Shown here: one piece after another, positions 1-8,670 of the stretch
Layout of the letters: every line of letters begins with the position of its first letter
Position numbering within the stretch: position 1 is the first letter of the stretch
Assembly (NCBI GenBank): GCA_016716635.1
Contig: JADJVZ010000013.1
Span: 248,001 to 312,000, forward strand
Direction of reading: 5' to 3'
Length of the DNA stretch: 64,000 bases
Source: Micropruina sp.
GTDB lineage: Bacteria; Actinomycetota; Actinomycetes; Propionibacteriales; Propionibacteriaceae
Translations under genes and position numbers: made by a program
The notes under the pieces: generated by a model
Told to the model about the DNA's origin: nothing
Databases searched by the model: none
Seen by the model: the letters and a program-made list of their open reading frames with translations, nothing else

Positions 1-1
1 C

Positions 2-361
2 CTCGCTCCGGGCGCCACGTCCTGGTCGAGCCCGACGAAGGTCTCCTCGGCGTCCAGCGACCCTGCCGCCGGAGCCCAGAACAACTTGATGCGTCAGTTC
101 TGGGGTGACTACAACACCCTCGTGTCGGACGCGAGCACGGCTTGGTTCATTTACACCGACTCCCGCTCCGGCGTCGGCTGCCCGGCGGTCGATGCCTACC
201 AGACCTATCTCGCCGCCAACGGCCTGGCGCACTCCGACAAGGTGGAACGCTTCGGCAAGGGGCCTCTTGGTCCTGAGGTCGGCGACAAGCCAGCCCCGCC
301 GACCGATTGCGCCGCCCAGTTCGGCAACACCGACGTAGTCGTGTCGGTCATCCATCCCTAG
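2..361 (+). CDS. C-terminal part of a secreted sialidase/BNR-like beta-propeller protein (partial)
   Basis: The reading frame is open from the window edge to a TAG stop, so only the last 119 codons are present. The segment FWGDYNTLVSDASTAWFIYTD resembles the last blades of exo-alpha-sialidase/BNR-repeat proteins, which typically read 'GDY.gLa...g.ah..WtDtR'. Two cysteines (in VGCPAV and TDCAAQ) suggest an extracellular domain. The N-terminus, any signal peptide and catalytic residues lie outside the window, so enzymatic activity cannot be judged. The next gene converges on it from the other strand with about 230 bases between them. The assignment rests on one motif and is tentative. Confidence 0.45.
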   Translation, partial: LAPGATSWSSPTKVSSASSDPAAGAQNNLMRQFWGDYNTLVSDASTAWFIYTDSRSGVGCPAVDAYQTYLAANGLAHSDKVERFGKGPLGPEVGDKPAPPTDCAAQFGNTDVVVSVIHP

Positions 362-542
362 CTCCCACGCCAGGTTTAGGTGCCGCAGATCACCCGTCCG
401 GGTGCGCCAGAGCCGGGACATGATTGTTTCAGCAAGCTCCAAGGCACTTCGCGGGTCCTGCGTTGGTTTCCTCGGTTGCTGTTCCGCTGAAACCAGCGCA
501 CGATTCGGGGCCTACGTCGACGGTCTGGGGAGCGCCAACTGT

Positions 543-583
543 GGTTCTTGGGGCCTCGGCTCCCTTCCGAGGACCCCAGAACC
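543..583. terminator. Hairpin between convergent genes
   Basis: An imperfect inverted repeat, GGTTCTTGGGGCCTCGG pairing with CCGAGGACCCCAGAACC around a seven-base loop, lies between the sialidase-like tail and the glycine-rich gene on the other strand. No T-run follows on either side, so termination is inferred from position and stem strength only. Confidence 0.4.
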
Positions 584-595
584 AGTTCGAGGGGG

Positions 596-1777
596 TCAGA
601 TCCAGGAGATACTGACCGATCCGACCCCGCCATTGCCGGCGGCACCACCGTTGGCCGCGCTCGTGGTGGTCGCTGAGATCGTCGTGCAGCCGCTCACTCC
701 GAGGGTGTAGTCCGAGCCGGCGCCACCGCCGCCACTGACGCCGGTCAAGGCGTGTCGGGGAACGACCGATTGCCACAGCGAAGCTGTGGACAGACCGCTG
801 GAGGCACCACCGGCATAGCCGCCGCCACCGCCCGCAGATCCGACGCTCATCCAGAGTCCGCCCACCGTGTCCCCTGCTGGGAAGTCCACGATGGTTGTGA
901 TTCCCGTGCCGCCGTTGCCTCCGGTCGCCGAGTTGTAGTTTCCGCCCGAGTTGCCCGAGAGAGCGGCTGGGGTGGCCGCAGAAGTGGTGCCTTGCGGCGA
1001 ATAGGTCGTCGTACCGCCTGCGGCACCCGCGCCACCTGTGCCACCCGAAGCGCCGGCCGCGCCGGGCTGGTAGGTGTTCTGGCCGTTACCCAAGGTCATC
1101 TGGCTGTTGCCGCCGGCGCCACCGTCCGCCGAGCCTCCGCCGCCCCGGGTGAAGGTGTGCGAGTAAAGGGGAACACTGTTGCCGGTCGTTTCCTCCACGA
1201 CGATGCGTCCGCCACCACCGCCGCCGCCCGCGACAACGATCGGCTGCCACGTAGCTGAGGATCCGCCGAGCAAGATCGCAGACCCGCCGCCGCCACCACC
1301 AGCGGTGGCTTTGATCACGACTGAGTAGCCAGTCGGCAGTGTCCCGCTGACTGGGCCAGCATCCCCACCGTTGCCGTAGCCGGTGCCGCCTGGTTCGGCG
1401 ATCAGGGTGCCGGTGGTATCACCGGTACCGCCGCCTGCCCCGACGATCGTCACGGAGGCGTATCCATTCAGACATGAGGGGCAACCCGCAGCGATGTTGA
1501 ACGTACCCGTGATCTTCGCCCCGTTGCCGCCGACGTAGTTGGTGTTGGCGCCCCCGCCGCCGCCTATCACCGTGTAGGTGATGTCACGCCCGCAAGGGAC
1601 GCTCACCGTCGATTCGGTCTTGGTCTGACCAACACCCGTCACGGCGGCGCTGCCACTGGTGCTCGAGGCCATCGCTGGCGCTGCGCTCATCATCGCCACT
1701 GCTGGGAGCGACCAGGTAGCCCCCGCCACCAGGGTGCGTCGATGCACGCTCGTTGTTCGAAAAATTGGGTCCAGCAT
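596..1777 (-). CDS. Glycine-rich Tat-exported protein (paralog 1 of 3)
   Basis: 393 aa. The N-terminus has a twin-arginine signal (HRRTLVAG, then a hydrophobic stretch to AMASS), predicting Tat export. The mature part is dominated by Gly, Ala, Ser and Thr with runs such as GGGGGGGSAI and VVAGGGGGGG. These alternate with short beta-like segments (TIVGAGGG, VIKATAGGGG). This is the texture of the ALK/LTK-type glycine-rich domain, where oligo-Gly strands pack as polyglycine-II helices. A few cysteines occur (CGRDITY, GCPSCLNGY). The ATG follows AGGGG at good spacing. Paralogs lie at 25652-26812 (+) and 29292-30467 (-), sharing the Tat signal, the gly-rich pattern and the C-terminal 'gy.. i.y' strand. 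Function is unknown; a surface, matrix or adhesive role is inference. Confidence 0.75.
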   Translation of the reverse strand: MLDPIFRTTSVHRRTLVAGATWSLPAVAMMSAAPAMASSTSGSAAVTGVGQTKTESTVSVPCGRDITYTVIGGGGGANTNYVGGNGAKITGTFNIAAGCPSCLNGYASVTIVGAGGGTGDTTGTLIAEPGGTGYGNGGDAGPVSGTLPTGYSVVIKATAGGGGGGSAILLGGSSATWQPIVVAGGGGGGGRIVVEETTGNSVPLYSHTFTRGGGGSADGGAGGNSQMTLGNGQNTYQPGAAGASGGTGGAGAAGGTTTYSPQGTTSAATPAALSGNSGGNYNSATGGNGGTGITTIVDFPAGDTVGGLWMSVGSAGGGGGYAGGASSGLSTASLWQSVVPRHALTGVSGGGGAGSDYTLGVSGCTTISATTTSAANGGAAGNGGVGSVSISWI

Positions 1778-1872
1778 GGCAACCCCTGTTGTCAGCAGTG
1801 CCCTCTTTCACCGACAGGTCGTTCAGTACCCTTCAACGGTAGTTGCTCGACTTGGGACCGTACAAATTGTCG

Positions 1873-1884
1873 AACTAGCTAGTT
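1873..1884. promoter_or_regulatory. 12-bp palindrome upstream of the glycine-rich gene
   Basis: AACTAGCTAGTT is a perfect palindrome about 95 bases upstream of the start of the glycine-rich gene that reads leftward. It sits where an operator could act on that promoter. No regulator gene is adjacent and no family-specific consensus was recognised. Confidence 0.3.
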
Positions 1885-1969
1885 GAAACTTCACCCACTG
1901 GGCTTCTCCCCTTGTCACCTAACTATTAGGTTACTAAGTTCTCCGCCTCTCGACGATTACCGAAACTCG

Positions 1970-2200
1970 ATGAGGGGGTTTCGGCCGCCCCCAAGGGTGA
2001 GTCGCACGGCCTCTGATTCAGAGTTCGGCACCGTGCTGCCCGACACGGGATTGGCGCTGGAGCATCACACGTTCGAGAACATCGTCGGGGTTAGATGCAC
2101 GGCCACCCTTCACACACTTCGGGCGGTGGACGCGTCGGCTACCTCCGCCTCCGGCCCTACGCCGCCCTCGAGGCCCCTCGGAGCACCGCCAGCCGCCTAG
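1970..2200 (+). pseudogene. Decayed third copy of the 2277/3223 paralog family
   Basis: The frame beginning MRGFRPPPRVSRTASDSEFG aligns without gaps to the core of the next gene: 'GF.PP..V...A.D.E.G..L...GL....TF.N.V', ending in 'AVD'. The next gene reads GFVPPAGVTYLAQDPELGAA and TFDNVV, then EAVD. After the shared region the frame turns into low-complexity Pro/Ser/Ala and stops. The N-terminal transmembrane segments and the C-terminal half are missing. There is no convincing ribosome-binding site. Best read as a truncated duplicate of the tandem family. Confidence 0.6.
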
Positions 2201-2276
2201 TGACGGCTTACCCGTGCGCCAGGTAGGCGCCTGGCGTGCCCACCACGTTGGACCACTGCGAACGTAAGGTGACGAC

Positions 2277-3089
2277 GTGGAGATCACCGACTGGCAGCAG
2301 ACACCTTCGTCGACCGCGCGGCAACGTCGCCTGCTCCGCCGGATCGGCCTCGCCGCCGTTTTGGTGCTTGGGCTGGCCCCGCTGATCGTGGCGCTCGTCC
2401 GGGGGACGGACCCCGCAGGGCCGATCGCTGCCCTCGTGATCCTGTGGGGGATCACGGCGTTTGTGGCTTGGCGCAGTCGGCGCAACGCGGTGGCAGGGTT
2501 TGTCCCGCCTGCGGGGGTCACCTACCTGGCTCAGGATCCAGAGTTGGGGGCCGCCCTGGAGGGTGCGGGGCTACCGATCTCCAGTCGCACCTTTGACAAT
2601 GTGGTGACCTTCGAGTCTGGGGGTCGTCCGTTCACTTACTTCGAAGCCGTCGATGACGAGGTGCGTCGCGGCTACCTGGTGACCGAATTGGACGGCAGCC
2701 TGCCCACGCTCATGGCCGCACTGCCCCGCGATGTGCGAACCCCGGGCCGACGCTCTGTCGCGGCCCTCGCGCTGCCGCACCCGCTCGGGGCTGGCTTCGC
2801 CCTCCGCTCCAACGCCTCCGACAATGAGGCCTTCCTCGCCGACTTCCTCACTCCGGCAGTCACGAACGCGTTAACCGAACTCGATCTTTCGCAGTGGCGC
2901 ATCCACGGACGGTTCCTCACCGCATTCCCGGCGCTCAACACCGCCCCCAAGGATCAGATTTGGACGCGCCTCGAACGGTACGCCGGTCAGCTCGCCGCCC
3001 TCGCGGACGCCATCCCCACGAGCTTGTTCGACGCCGACGACGGCGTCCGACTGTCGCCACCCTGGACGCGACAGCTTCCCTCCGACTGA
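2277..3089 (+). CDS. Two-helix membrane protein of unknown function, paralog of the next gene
   Basis: 270 aa. GTG start seven bases after AAGGTGA. Two hydrophobic helices near the N-terminus (about residues 25-43 and 48-65, separated by GTDPAGP) are followed by RSRR, suggesting a hairpin anchor with a roughly 200-residue cytoplasmic domain. That domain starts GFVPPAGVTYLAQDPELGAA and contains TFDNVV and FTYFEAVDDE. The following gene carries the same pattern (VTFSREEPELAAS, RRVTNVV, YLFFQAV), so the two are tandem paralogs. A decayed third copy lies immediately upstream. I do not recognise the family. The soluble domain being duplicated without its membrane anchor in the next gene suggests a soluble/membrane pair. 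Confidence 0.7.
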   Translation: MEITDWQQTPSSTARQRRLLRRIGLAAVLVLGLAPLIVALVRGTDPAGPIAALVILWGITAFVAWRSRRNAVAGFVPPAGVTYLAQDPELGAALEGAGLPISSRTFDNVVTFESGGRPFTYFEAVDDEVRRGYLVTELDGSLPTLMAALPRDVRTPGRRSVAALALPHPLGAGFALRSNASDNEAFLADFLTPAVTNALTELDLSQWRIHGRFLTAFPALNTAPKDQIWTRLERYAGQLAALADAIPTSLFDADDGVRLSPPWTRQLPSD

Positions 3090-3130
3090 TTCGCCGTCGC
3101 GCCCACGCCTTTCGCCCATGAGGAATCCGA

Positions 3131-3194
3131 CCTTGCTGGCGTTCGTGTTCTTTGCTGGCGATATATCGCCAGCAGTGACGCCGAGCCAGCAAGG
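3131..3194. repeat. Nested palindromic element, copy A
   Basis: Outer arms CCTTGCTGGC / GCCAGCAAGG enclose an inner perfect 20-bp palindrome GCTGGCGATATATCGCCAGC (3154-3173). Related elements occur at 8605-8670, 56641-56707 and 56873-56939, always between genes. Such double hairpins resemble REPIN or small MITE-type elements. Here it separates two tandem paralogs. Confidence 0.75.
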
Positions 3195-3222
3195 TGGGGA
3201 AAGGGGCGTCTAGGCTGACCTG

Positions 3223-3873
3223 GTGAGTTCGTCTTGGCAGCAGCCGCCCGAGGGGCACGGTGTGGAGCGTGCCATCCGCGGCCTGACAAGGAGCTCGTTT
3301 CAGGGTGATCCCTGGGCGACCTGGCAGCCGCCTCCGGACGTCACCTTCAGCCGCGAAGAGCCGGAACTGGCCGCGTCGCTGCCGGAGGCCGTGAAGGTGC
3401 TCGGACGCCGGGTCACGAACGTCGTCCGAGGGCGCAGTTCAGGACGGGAATACCTGTTCTTCCAGGCTGTGGGCAGGCTCGGCGGCGTGGAGAACATCGT
3501 GTGCGTCGAACTGCCGGGCGAGTGGCCACCCGTCATCCATGGAGGCGTGACCGCCCTTACGCCGACGCAGGCGATCAGGCGCTTCGCGGCTGCGACCACG
3601 GCTCCCGCGGACGCCGGAGTCAAGGACCTGCGCGCCGGCGGACGGTACGTCATCGGCAGCCTCGATGGCCTCGACACTGATGTGCCGCTCGCCAGCGTCA
3701 CCACGGCCGTCGCCGCGATCGAGGCGGTCATCCACACGATCCCGCTCCCGGTGTGGACCGCCATCGCCGCCCCCGCGACACCCATGCCCAAGACCCGGCG
3801 CTCCTGGCTCCCCTTGCCCAAGGGCGAGCGCTTTCGGCACTTGACGTCCTGGCGGCGCACGAAGAAGCCCTAG
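3223..3873 (+). CDS. Soluble protein of unknown function, paralog of 2277-3089
   Basis: 216 aa, GTG start with a weak ribosome-binding site. No transmembrane segment is visible, unlike its upstream paralog. Residues 35-90 carry the shared block: DVTFSREEPELAAS, VTNVV, REYLFFQAVG. The remainder includes VELPGEWPPVIHG, echoing the paralog's VTELDGSLPTLMA. The C-terminus is strongly basic (MPKTRRSW, then LTSWRRTKKP), which could contact membrane or nucleic acid. A palindromic repeat element lies between the two genes, so cotranscription is uncertain. No function is assigned. Confidence 0.65.
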   Translation: MSSSWQQPPEGHGVERAIRGLTRSSFQGDPWATWQPPPDVTFSREEPELAASLPEAVKVLGRRVTNVVRGRSSGREYLFFQAVGRLGGVENIVCVELPGEWPPVIHGGVTALTPTQAIRRFAAATTAPADAGVKDLRAGGRYVIGSLDGLDTDVPLASVTTAVAAIEAVIHTIPLPVWTAIAAPATPMPKTRRSWLPLPKGERFRHLTSWRRTKKP

Positions 3874-3912
3874 CCGCGCCAGCGGCCCCGTCCGCCCGCG
3901 CGCGACAAACAC

Positions 3913-3944
3913 CCGATGCGAGACCCTGATGGGTCTCGCATCGG
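3913..3944. terminator. Strong bidirectional hairpin terminator
   Basis: CCGATGCGAGACCC and GGGTCTCGCATCGG form a perfect 14-bp stem with a TGAT loop, between a rightward gene ending at 3873 and the leftward ABC permease ending at 3984. On the leftward strand a TGTTTG stretch follows. The position between convergent genes and the stem quality support a shared terminator. Confidence 0.75.
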
Positions 3945-3983
3945 ATGCGTGGTGCCGTCCCCGAACGGCCTGGTGTTGAGTGG

Positions 3984-4802
3984 TCAGGAGACTTGGCGAC
4001 GCTGCCAAAGAACCAGGCCTATGGCCGTGGGGATCCCGATCCACAGCAGCACCACCACAGCTAGTTGCGCCCATTGGACGCCAGTCATGGGTCCCGCTGA
4101 GAGCGCCGACAGCGAGGGCTGGAAGGCGATCCACGGGGCTACCTTCCCGAGGTTCGGCATGATGTCCCCGAAGGAGACCAGCACCCCAGCGGCCATCGGC
4201 AGGGCGAAGTAGGCCACGATCGCCGCGGCGGTGTTCGCCATGAGAAGGGCAAAGCCTGCGGCCATGAACGTGTTGAACAGCGTCTGCACGGTGAAGGCGC
4301 CCAGTTCCCCGAGCGGCATGGACCAATTGACGTTGCCACCCGTTGCCTTCAGGACGGCGATGACGACAGCACCGACCACCACCGAGAAGAGGATCATCAC
4401 CAAGGTGGCGAGCGCCAGAACCAGCATCTTGGCGGCCGCGACCCGCAGCCGACGCGGTTCGAGGGTGAAGGTGGTGAGGGCCGTCCGGGTCGTCCACTCG
4501 GTCGTCATGGTCAAGATGGCCAGCACACCCAAGAAGATCGACAAGATGCTCGAGGTGCTCGACACCGTGAACCAGGTGAGGACGGTGTCGGGCCCGCGAA
4601 CCTCAGGCAGTTGGCTGAGGACCGCGGTGACGATGAGGGCCGCCACCGTCAGGACGACGCCGCTGAGGATCAACCAGAAGCCGGCGCGGGTGTCGACAAG
4701 CTTGCGGGCCTCCACCTTGAGGAGGCGTCCGAACGACGACGGTGGGAGCGACTTCCGGACCTGCGCCGAGGTCACCGGGTAGTCGAGTGTGATGTTGCTC
4801 AT
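3984..4802 (-). CDS. ABC-2-type transporter permease
   Basis: 272 aa. After a soluble start (about residues 1-35) there are around six hydrophobic helices, the first at FWLILSGVVLTVAALIVTAV. A charged loop with TTEWTTRTALTTF precedes the third; this 'E..~t.rttlt.p.~R' pattern is typical of ABC-2 permeases with five to six helices. It is the partner of the ATPase encoded 51 bases upstream in the same direction. It probably forms a homodimeric exporter of unknown substrate. The adjacent divergent two-component system is the likely regulator, as in many bacterial drug or antimicrobial-peptide exporters (inference). Confidence 0.85.
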   Translation of the reverse strand: MSNITLDYPVTSAQVRKSLPPSSFGRLLKVEARKLVDTRAGFWLILSGVVLTVAALIVTAVLSQLPEVRGPDTVLTWFTVSSTSSILSIFLGVLAILTMTTEWTTRTALTTFTLEPRRLRVAAAKMLVLALATLVMILFSVVVGAVVIAVLKATGGNVNWSMPLGELGAFTVQTLFNTFMAAGFALLMANTAAAIVAYFALPMAAGVLVSFGDIMPNLGKVAPWIAFQPSLSALSAGPMTGVQWAQLAVVVLLWIGIPTAIGLVLWQRRQVS

Positions 4803-4853
4803 GAAGATTCTTCCGTTTCGAGAAAGTAGGTAAGGGCTGAGAGACGAGCGCGC

Positions 4854-5585
4854 TTACGCGGCGTGCCCACCGCCAAAGGTCCGAGCGGCGGGGGCGGTGA
4901 GGTCGAGATAGACGTCCTCGAGGCTGCGTCCGCCCGTGAGGAGCTCTTGTGCGGTGCCTTGGGCGACAATCCGTCCACCGCCGATGAGGATGAAAGCGTC
5001 CGCGATCTGCTGCACTTCGTACAGCAAGTGGGACGAGAGCAGGACGCTGCCACCGTCGTCGGCGAAGCGGCGAAGCAGGGAGCGCATCCACACGATGCCC
5101 TGCGGATCGAGCCCGTTGGCCGGCTCATCGAGGATCAGCACCTCGGGATGCCCGATCAGCGTGAGCCCCACGCCGAGTCGCTGGCGCATGCCAAGGGAGT
5201 AGGTCTTGACCCGGCGCCGGGATTCGGGGCGGGTGAGCTGCACCAGGTCCAACACCTCATCGACACGACTCCGAGCGACGCCGATCATCTCGGCGGCGAG
5301 CAGCAAGGTCTCGCGGCCGGTGCGTCCGGGGTGCTGGGCCGAGGCGTCCAGCAGGGCGCCCACCCGGGAGCCCGGGTTGTCGATCTGCGTGTACGGACGT
5401 CCGAGGACGGTGGCCGTGCCCGAGTCGGGATGTGTGAGGCCGACCAGGCACCGCAGGGCGGTGGATTTGCCGGCCCCATTGGGCCCGAGGAAGCCCACGA
5501 CGGTGCCCGGGTGCACCGTGAAGGACACGTCATCGAGGGCAGTGACGGCGCCGAAGCGCTTGACGAGGTGGTCTGCTTGGATCAT
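4854..5585 (-). CDS. ABC transporter ATP-binding protein
   Basis: About 243 aa from the ATG at 5585. An upstream in-frame ATG at 5675 would add 30 residues without homology. The sequence MIQADHLVKRFGAV looks like the normal start of the domain. Walker A is GFLGPNGAGKST, the Q-loop region LVGLTHPDSG, the signature SLGMRQRLGVGL, Walker B EVLILDEPANGLDP, and the H-loop LLSSHLLYE. This is the ABCB/BcrA-like class of single-domain exporter ATPases that pair with ABC-2 permeases, such as its downstream neighbour. Divergent from a sensor kinase/response regulator pair. Confidence 0.9.
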   Translation of the reverse strand: MIQADHLVKRFGAVTALDDVSFTVHPGTVVGFLGPNGAGKSTALRCLVGLTHPDSGTATVLGRPYTQIDNPGSRVGALLDASAQHPGRTGRETLLLAAEMIGVARSRVDEVLDLVQLTRPESRRRVKTYSLGMRQRLGVGLTLIGHPEVLILDEPANGLDPQGIVWMRSLLRRFADDGGSVLLSSHLLYEVQQIADAFILIGGGRIVAQGTAQELLTGGRSLEDVYLDLTAPAARTFGGGHAA

Positions 5586-5744
5586 GTCTTCATCGAATCG
5601 TGGCCAGCCGGTCACCCGCTGCGCCCAAAAGGCTCGGGAGATCCTGCGATGGGCTACACCCCCGAGGGTCGGCATCGACTTTGGTCAGGGCGTCGTCGAC
5701 GTTGGTCCATAGAGGCGTGAGTCTGACGGCCCTACGCTGAGCCC

Positions 5745-6983
5745 GTGGCCGAAACTGTGACCGGGCGCTGGAATGAGCCGACCCGCGGCTATCCGCCCCC
5801 CGAACTCCGAACCCGTGACGTCGCCTGGCGGTATGGGTTGGCCTGCCTGCCCTTGCTGGTGTCGGTGACCTTTTCGATCGTCCCCGTGGACGAGGCCACC
5901 GCGAGTGTGGTGCCGGTGTGGCAGCGCGTGGCGGACCTGGTCCTGGGGATCCTCGCCATTTTCATCATCCGGGGGCGGCGGCGCTATCCGGTCGCGACGG
6001 CCGCGATCCTGGCGGTCATCGGGGGCTTCTCTGCGGCGGCTTTCGGGTTCTGGTGGTGGGGCGCCATTTCGATGGCCACCGCCCGACGCTGGCGCTGGGT
6101 GTGGATCGTCGGGGGAGTCGAAGTGGCTGCCACGACCATCGGTTGGCTCGTGTCGGATCGCTATTCGGTGGTCCGCGTCACGCAGGTCGGCAACGTCGAT
6201 GAGGTCCTCACCCCCGAATCATTCGCCCTCGCGCTGTTCGTGAACCTGCTGATCTACGTGGCCCTCGTGGCCATCGGGTTCTACATCGGGGCGCGCCGGG
6301 ACCTGGTCGCTTCACTCACTGAACGAGCAGCCACCGCCGAACGCGAACAGGCGATGCGGGTGGCTCAGGCCGAAGCCGACGAGCGGGCACGCATCGCGCG
6401 GGAGATGCACGACGTCCTCGCTCACCGGATCTCGCTGATGAGCATGCACGCGGGCGTCTTGGCCTACCGGGACGATCTCACCCCTGAGCAGAGCAGGGAG
6501 ATCGCAGGGGTGATCCAAGCGAGCGCGCACGCGTCCTTAGAGGAGTTGCGGACGGTCCTCGGGTCACTTCGCCAGGACGAAGGCGGTGCTGCGCGCCCGC
6601 AGCCGACCCTCTCCGACCTGCCGACGCTGATCGACGAAATTCGCGCCCAAGGGTCGTCGGTGATCCTCGAGGACACCCTCGACACCTCGGTTGCCCTGCC
6701 CGCCACCATCGGACGCCACGCCTATCGGATCGTCCAGGAATCCCTGACGAACGCCCGCAAGCACGCCGTGGCGGCGCCCGTCCGGATCGCGATCTCGGGG
6801 AACCCCGCGGAGGGCGTCTCCTTGGTGGTCAGCAACCCCCTCACGGCAGATGCGGGCCTGCCGGGTTCCGGCCTCGGCCTGGTCGGCCTGCGGGAACGGG
6901 CCCAGATGACCGGCGGACGCCTCGTTGCGGGCGTCGATAACGGACGCTTCGTCGTGAGAGCCTGGTTGCCGTGGCAGACCTGA
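5745..6983 (+). CDS. Sensor histidine kinase, NarL/DesK-type
   Basis: 412 aa, GTG start. Residues about 28-180 form several membrane helices without an obvious extracellular sensory domain. A linker helix (LTERAATAEREQ) follows, then the HisKA_3 dimerisation box ARIAREMHDVLAHRISLMS, with the phospho-accepting His near residue 220. The ATP-binding domain has the N-box (HAYRIVQESLTNARKHA) and the G-box (GSGLGLVGLRERAQMTGG). This is an intramembrane-sensing kinase. It overlaps the response regulator gene by 13 bases and faces the ABC exporter, so it probably senses membrane stress or the exporter's substrate (inference). Confidence 0.9.
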   Translation: MAETVTGRWNEPTRGYPPPELRTRDVAWRYGLACLPLLVSVTFSIVPVDEATASVVPVWQRVADLVLGILAIFIIRGRRRYPVATAAILAVIGGFSAAAFGFWWWGAISMATARRWRWVWIVGGVEVAATTIGWLVSDRYSVVRVTQVGNVDEVLTPESFALALFVNLLIYVALVAIGFYIGARRDLVASLTERAATAEREQAMRVAQAEADERARIAREMHDVLAHRISLMSMHAGVLAYRDDLTPEQSREIAGVIQASAHASLEELRTVLGSLRQDEGGAARPQPTLSDLPTLIDEIRAQGSSVILEDTLDTSVALPATIGRHAYRIVQESLTNARKHAVAAPVRIAISGNPAEGVSLVVSNPLTADAGLPGSGLGLVGLRERAQMTGGRLVAGVDNGRFVVRAWLPWQT

Positions 6984-7630
6984 TCTCCGTCCTTCTCGTC
7001 GACGACGATGCTCTCGTGCGCACGGGCCTCCGCCTGATTCTTGGCGGCAACTCCGGCATCCAGATCGTCGGGGAGGCCACGGACGGCGAAGAAGCGCTCG
7101 CGGCCGTGCACCAACTCCACCCGGACGTTGTGCTCATGGACATCCGCATGCCCAATCGCGACGGTCTCTGGGCCACCGCCGCAATCAATCAGTTGCCGGA
7201 TCCGCCGAAGATCGTGGCCTTGACCACCTTCGATTCGGACGACCTCGTGCTCAAGGCGCTCGCCGCCGGGGCGATCGGGTTCTTGCTGAAGGACACCCCA
7301 CCGCCCCGTATGGTCGAGGCCGTCCGCGCTGCCGCGGCCGGCGAACCGACCCTCTCGCCCAGCGTCGCCGCCAAGGTGATCGCCGCAGCGACGCGCAACG
7401 TGGCCGATGATCCGCGGGCGGCTGCCAAGGCCACGTTGGACGTCCTCGCCGAGCGCGAACTCGATGTCGCCATCGCCATCGGACGCGGCCTCTCCAACGC
7501 CGAGATTGCCGCCGAGCTGTACATGTCGGTCGCCACCGTGAAGGCCTACGCCACGCGGGTGTTCACCAAACTCGGCGTCGACAACCGCACCCAGGTGGCC
7601 CTCCGCGTCCGCGATGCGGGGTTGGTCTGA
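6971..7630 (+). CDS. Response regulator, NarL/FixJ family
   Basis: 219 aa, GTG start inside the end of the kinase gene (13-base overlap, so translation is coupled). The receiver domain has the acidic pair LLVDDDA, the phospho-accepting Asp in VVLMDIRMPNRDG (near residue 55), the Thr/Ser switch in VALTTF and the Lys in FLLKDTPP. The LuxR-type helix-turn-helix lies at the C-terminus: LAERELDVAIAIGRGLSN, then EIAAELYMSVATVKAYATRV. Cognate to the overlapping kinase. The divergent ABC exporter is the obvious target, though no operator was identified. Confidence 0.92.
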   Translation: MADLISVLLVDDDALVRTGLRLILGGNSGIQIVGEATDGEEALAAVHQLHPDVVLMDIRMPNRDGLWATAAINQLPDPPKIVALTTFDSDDLVLKALAAGAIGFLLKDTPPPRMVEAVRAAAAGEPTLSPSVAAKVIAAATRNVADDPRAAAKATLDVLAERELDVAIAIGRGLSNAEIAAELYMSVATVKAYATRVFTKLGVDNRTQVALRVRDAGLV

Positions 7631-7808
7631 GCGTGTTGTCGCTGACGCGTACCGACCGACGAGACGGCACCTCAATCACGCCCTGACACCGTTGGTTAGT
7701 GCGCTGGTGACAAACCGCCACGGGAACCATGCGATCTTCGGGCAACCCGGCCGCCTCCGATGATGTTTACTAAGCATCACCAACACGACGTTGAGGCGGG
7801 CCTCCATT

Positions 7809-8058
7809 GTGCCCGTTTTCGCACGTAGCTCGGGCTTCAACAGCAAATGTGCGTCAGTCGACGAGGTCGCACTGAGCATCACATGCCTGTGACAAGAGGT
7901 AATGGAAATGACCCTTTCGTCGAGCGACGCAAAATCGTTGTTGGAGGCGCGCAACGCGGCAGGACTGGGGCCCTACAGGCCGGTCCCCCGCTGGAAACAT
8001 CCCCGCCAGAACCCTCCGTGGTGCGGCGGACACTGTCGGCCCTCACGTGGATGTGAAG
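7809..8058 (+). repeat. Decayed ~245-bp repeat, copy 1
   Basis: Closely matches 46518-46762 and, more distantly, about 14643-14757. In the frame shared by all copies it reads NSKCASVDEVALSIT then a TGA stop, followed by LSSSDAKSLLEARNAAGLG and PVPRWKHP. The other main copy reads through at that stop (ITRLGQGVMGMPLSSSDAES). Conservation follows a reading frame, so this was probably once coding. I do not recognise the family; a fragment of a lost mobile or toxin-type gene is possible. Confidence 0.6.
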
Positions 8059-8073
8059 CATCAGCCTTCGGGC

Positions 8074-8132
8074 GGGCGGGTGGGTCTCGGGGTGGGCGGG
8101 TGGGTCTCGGGGCGGGCGGGTTTCGGGGTGCC
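8074..8132 (+). repeat. G-rich 20-bp tandem repeat
   Basis: Nearly three units of GGGCGGGTGGGTCTCGGGGT in tandem, the last partial and diverged (GGGCGGGTTTCGGGG). The dense GGG runs could form a G-quadruplex on the plus strand. It lies in the gene-free stretch after the response regulator. Confidence 0.7.
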
Positions 8133-8604
8133 CCGCTGCTCATTGTTTGACGCCGTCCCCGCCCGTCAAGGGCGCCTCCGGCGTCGCGTTGCGATGGCTT
8201 CGCCACCCTTGACCGCCAGGACCCCGGCGTCATTTGGCGTCTATCGGTTCACCCCTGCTTGTGGGCTGTCCGGTTTGTCGACCGAAACATGCCCCACAGC
8301 GGCCTTGGTGGAGCTGACGTCCACGCAGGCGCCTCACGGGCATGTTTTGGTCACCCATGGCAGCCAACAACCACCATTTTGTCCCTTACGCCCCATCGGT
8401 CCCACCTGTGCGTCCAACCTCGCCGATCCCGTAGCTTCGCTGCCGTTCGTGCGTCTTCCTTGCGCCTTCCTTGCGCGCCCAGCGTTGCAGGGAAGACGTG
8501 TTTCCGGCAGGAAAGCGGCACCTCCACCAGGACAGACGTGGCGACTGGGACAGGTGGGCCTGAAGGGTTCCTCCAGTGGCCTTCCAACCCCCTCCGTTCT
8601 CCGA

Positions 8605-8670
8605 CCTTGCTGCCGGTAGTCGTCTTTGCTAGCGATATATCGGCAGCAAACACGACTACCGGCAGCAAGG
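8605..8670. repeat. Nested palindromic element, copy B
   Basis: Outer arms CCTTGCTGCCGGTAGTCG and CGACTACCGGCAGCAAGG are perfectly complementary over 18 bases. The inner arms TTTGCTAGCGATATATCGGCAGCAAA pair with one mismatch. Compared with copy A, both outer arms changed together (GGCGTT to GCCGGT), so pairing is maintained despite divergence. It sits just upstream of the Fic gene. Confidence 0.75.

Noticed and set aside
1865..1890. LexA/SOS box near AACTAGCTAGTT
   Set aside because: One arm reads CGAAC but the other is GTTGA, not GTTCG, and the spacing is wrong.
8074..8132. G-rich tandem repeat considered as a CRISPR or VNTR array
   Set aside because: Contiguous 20-bp units without spacers and fewer than three copies; kept only as a simple tandem repeat.
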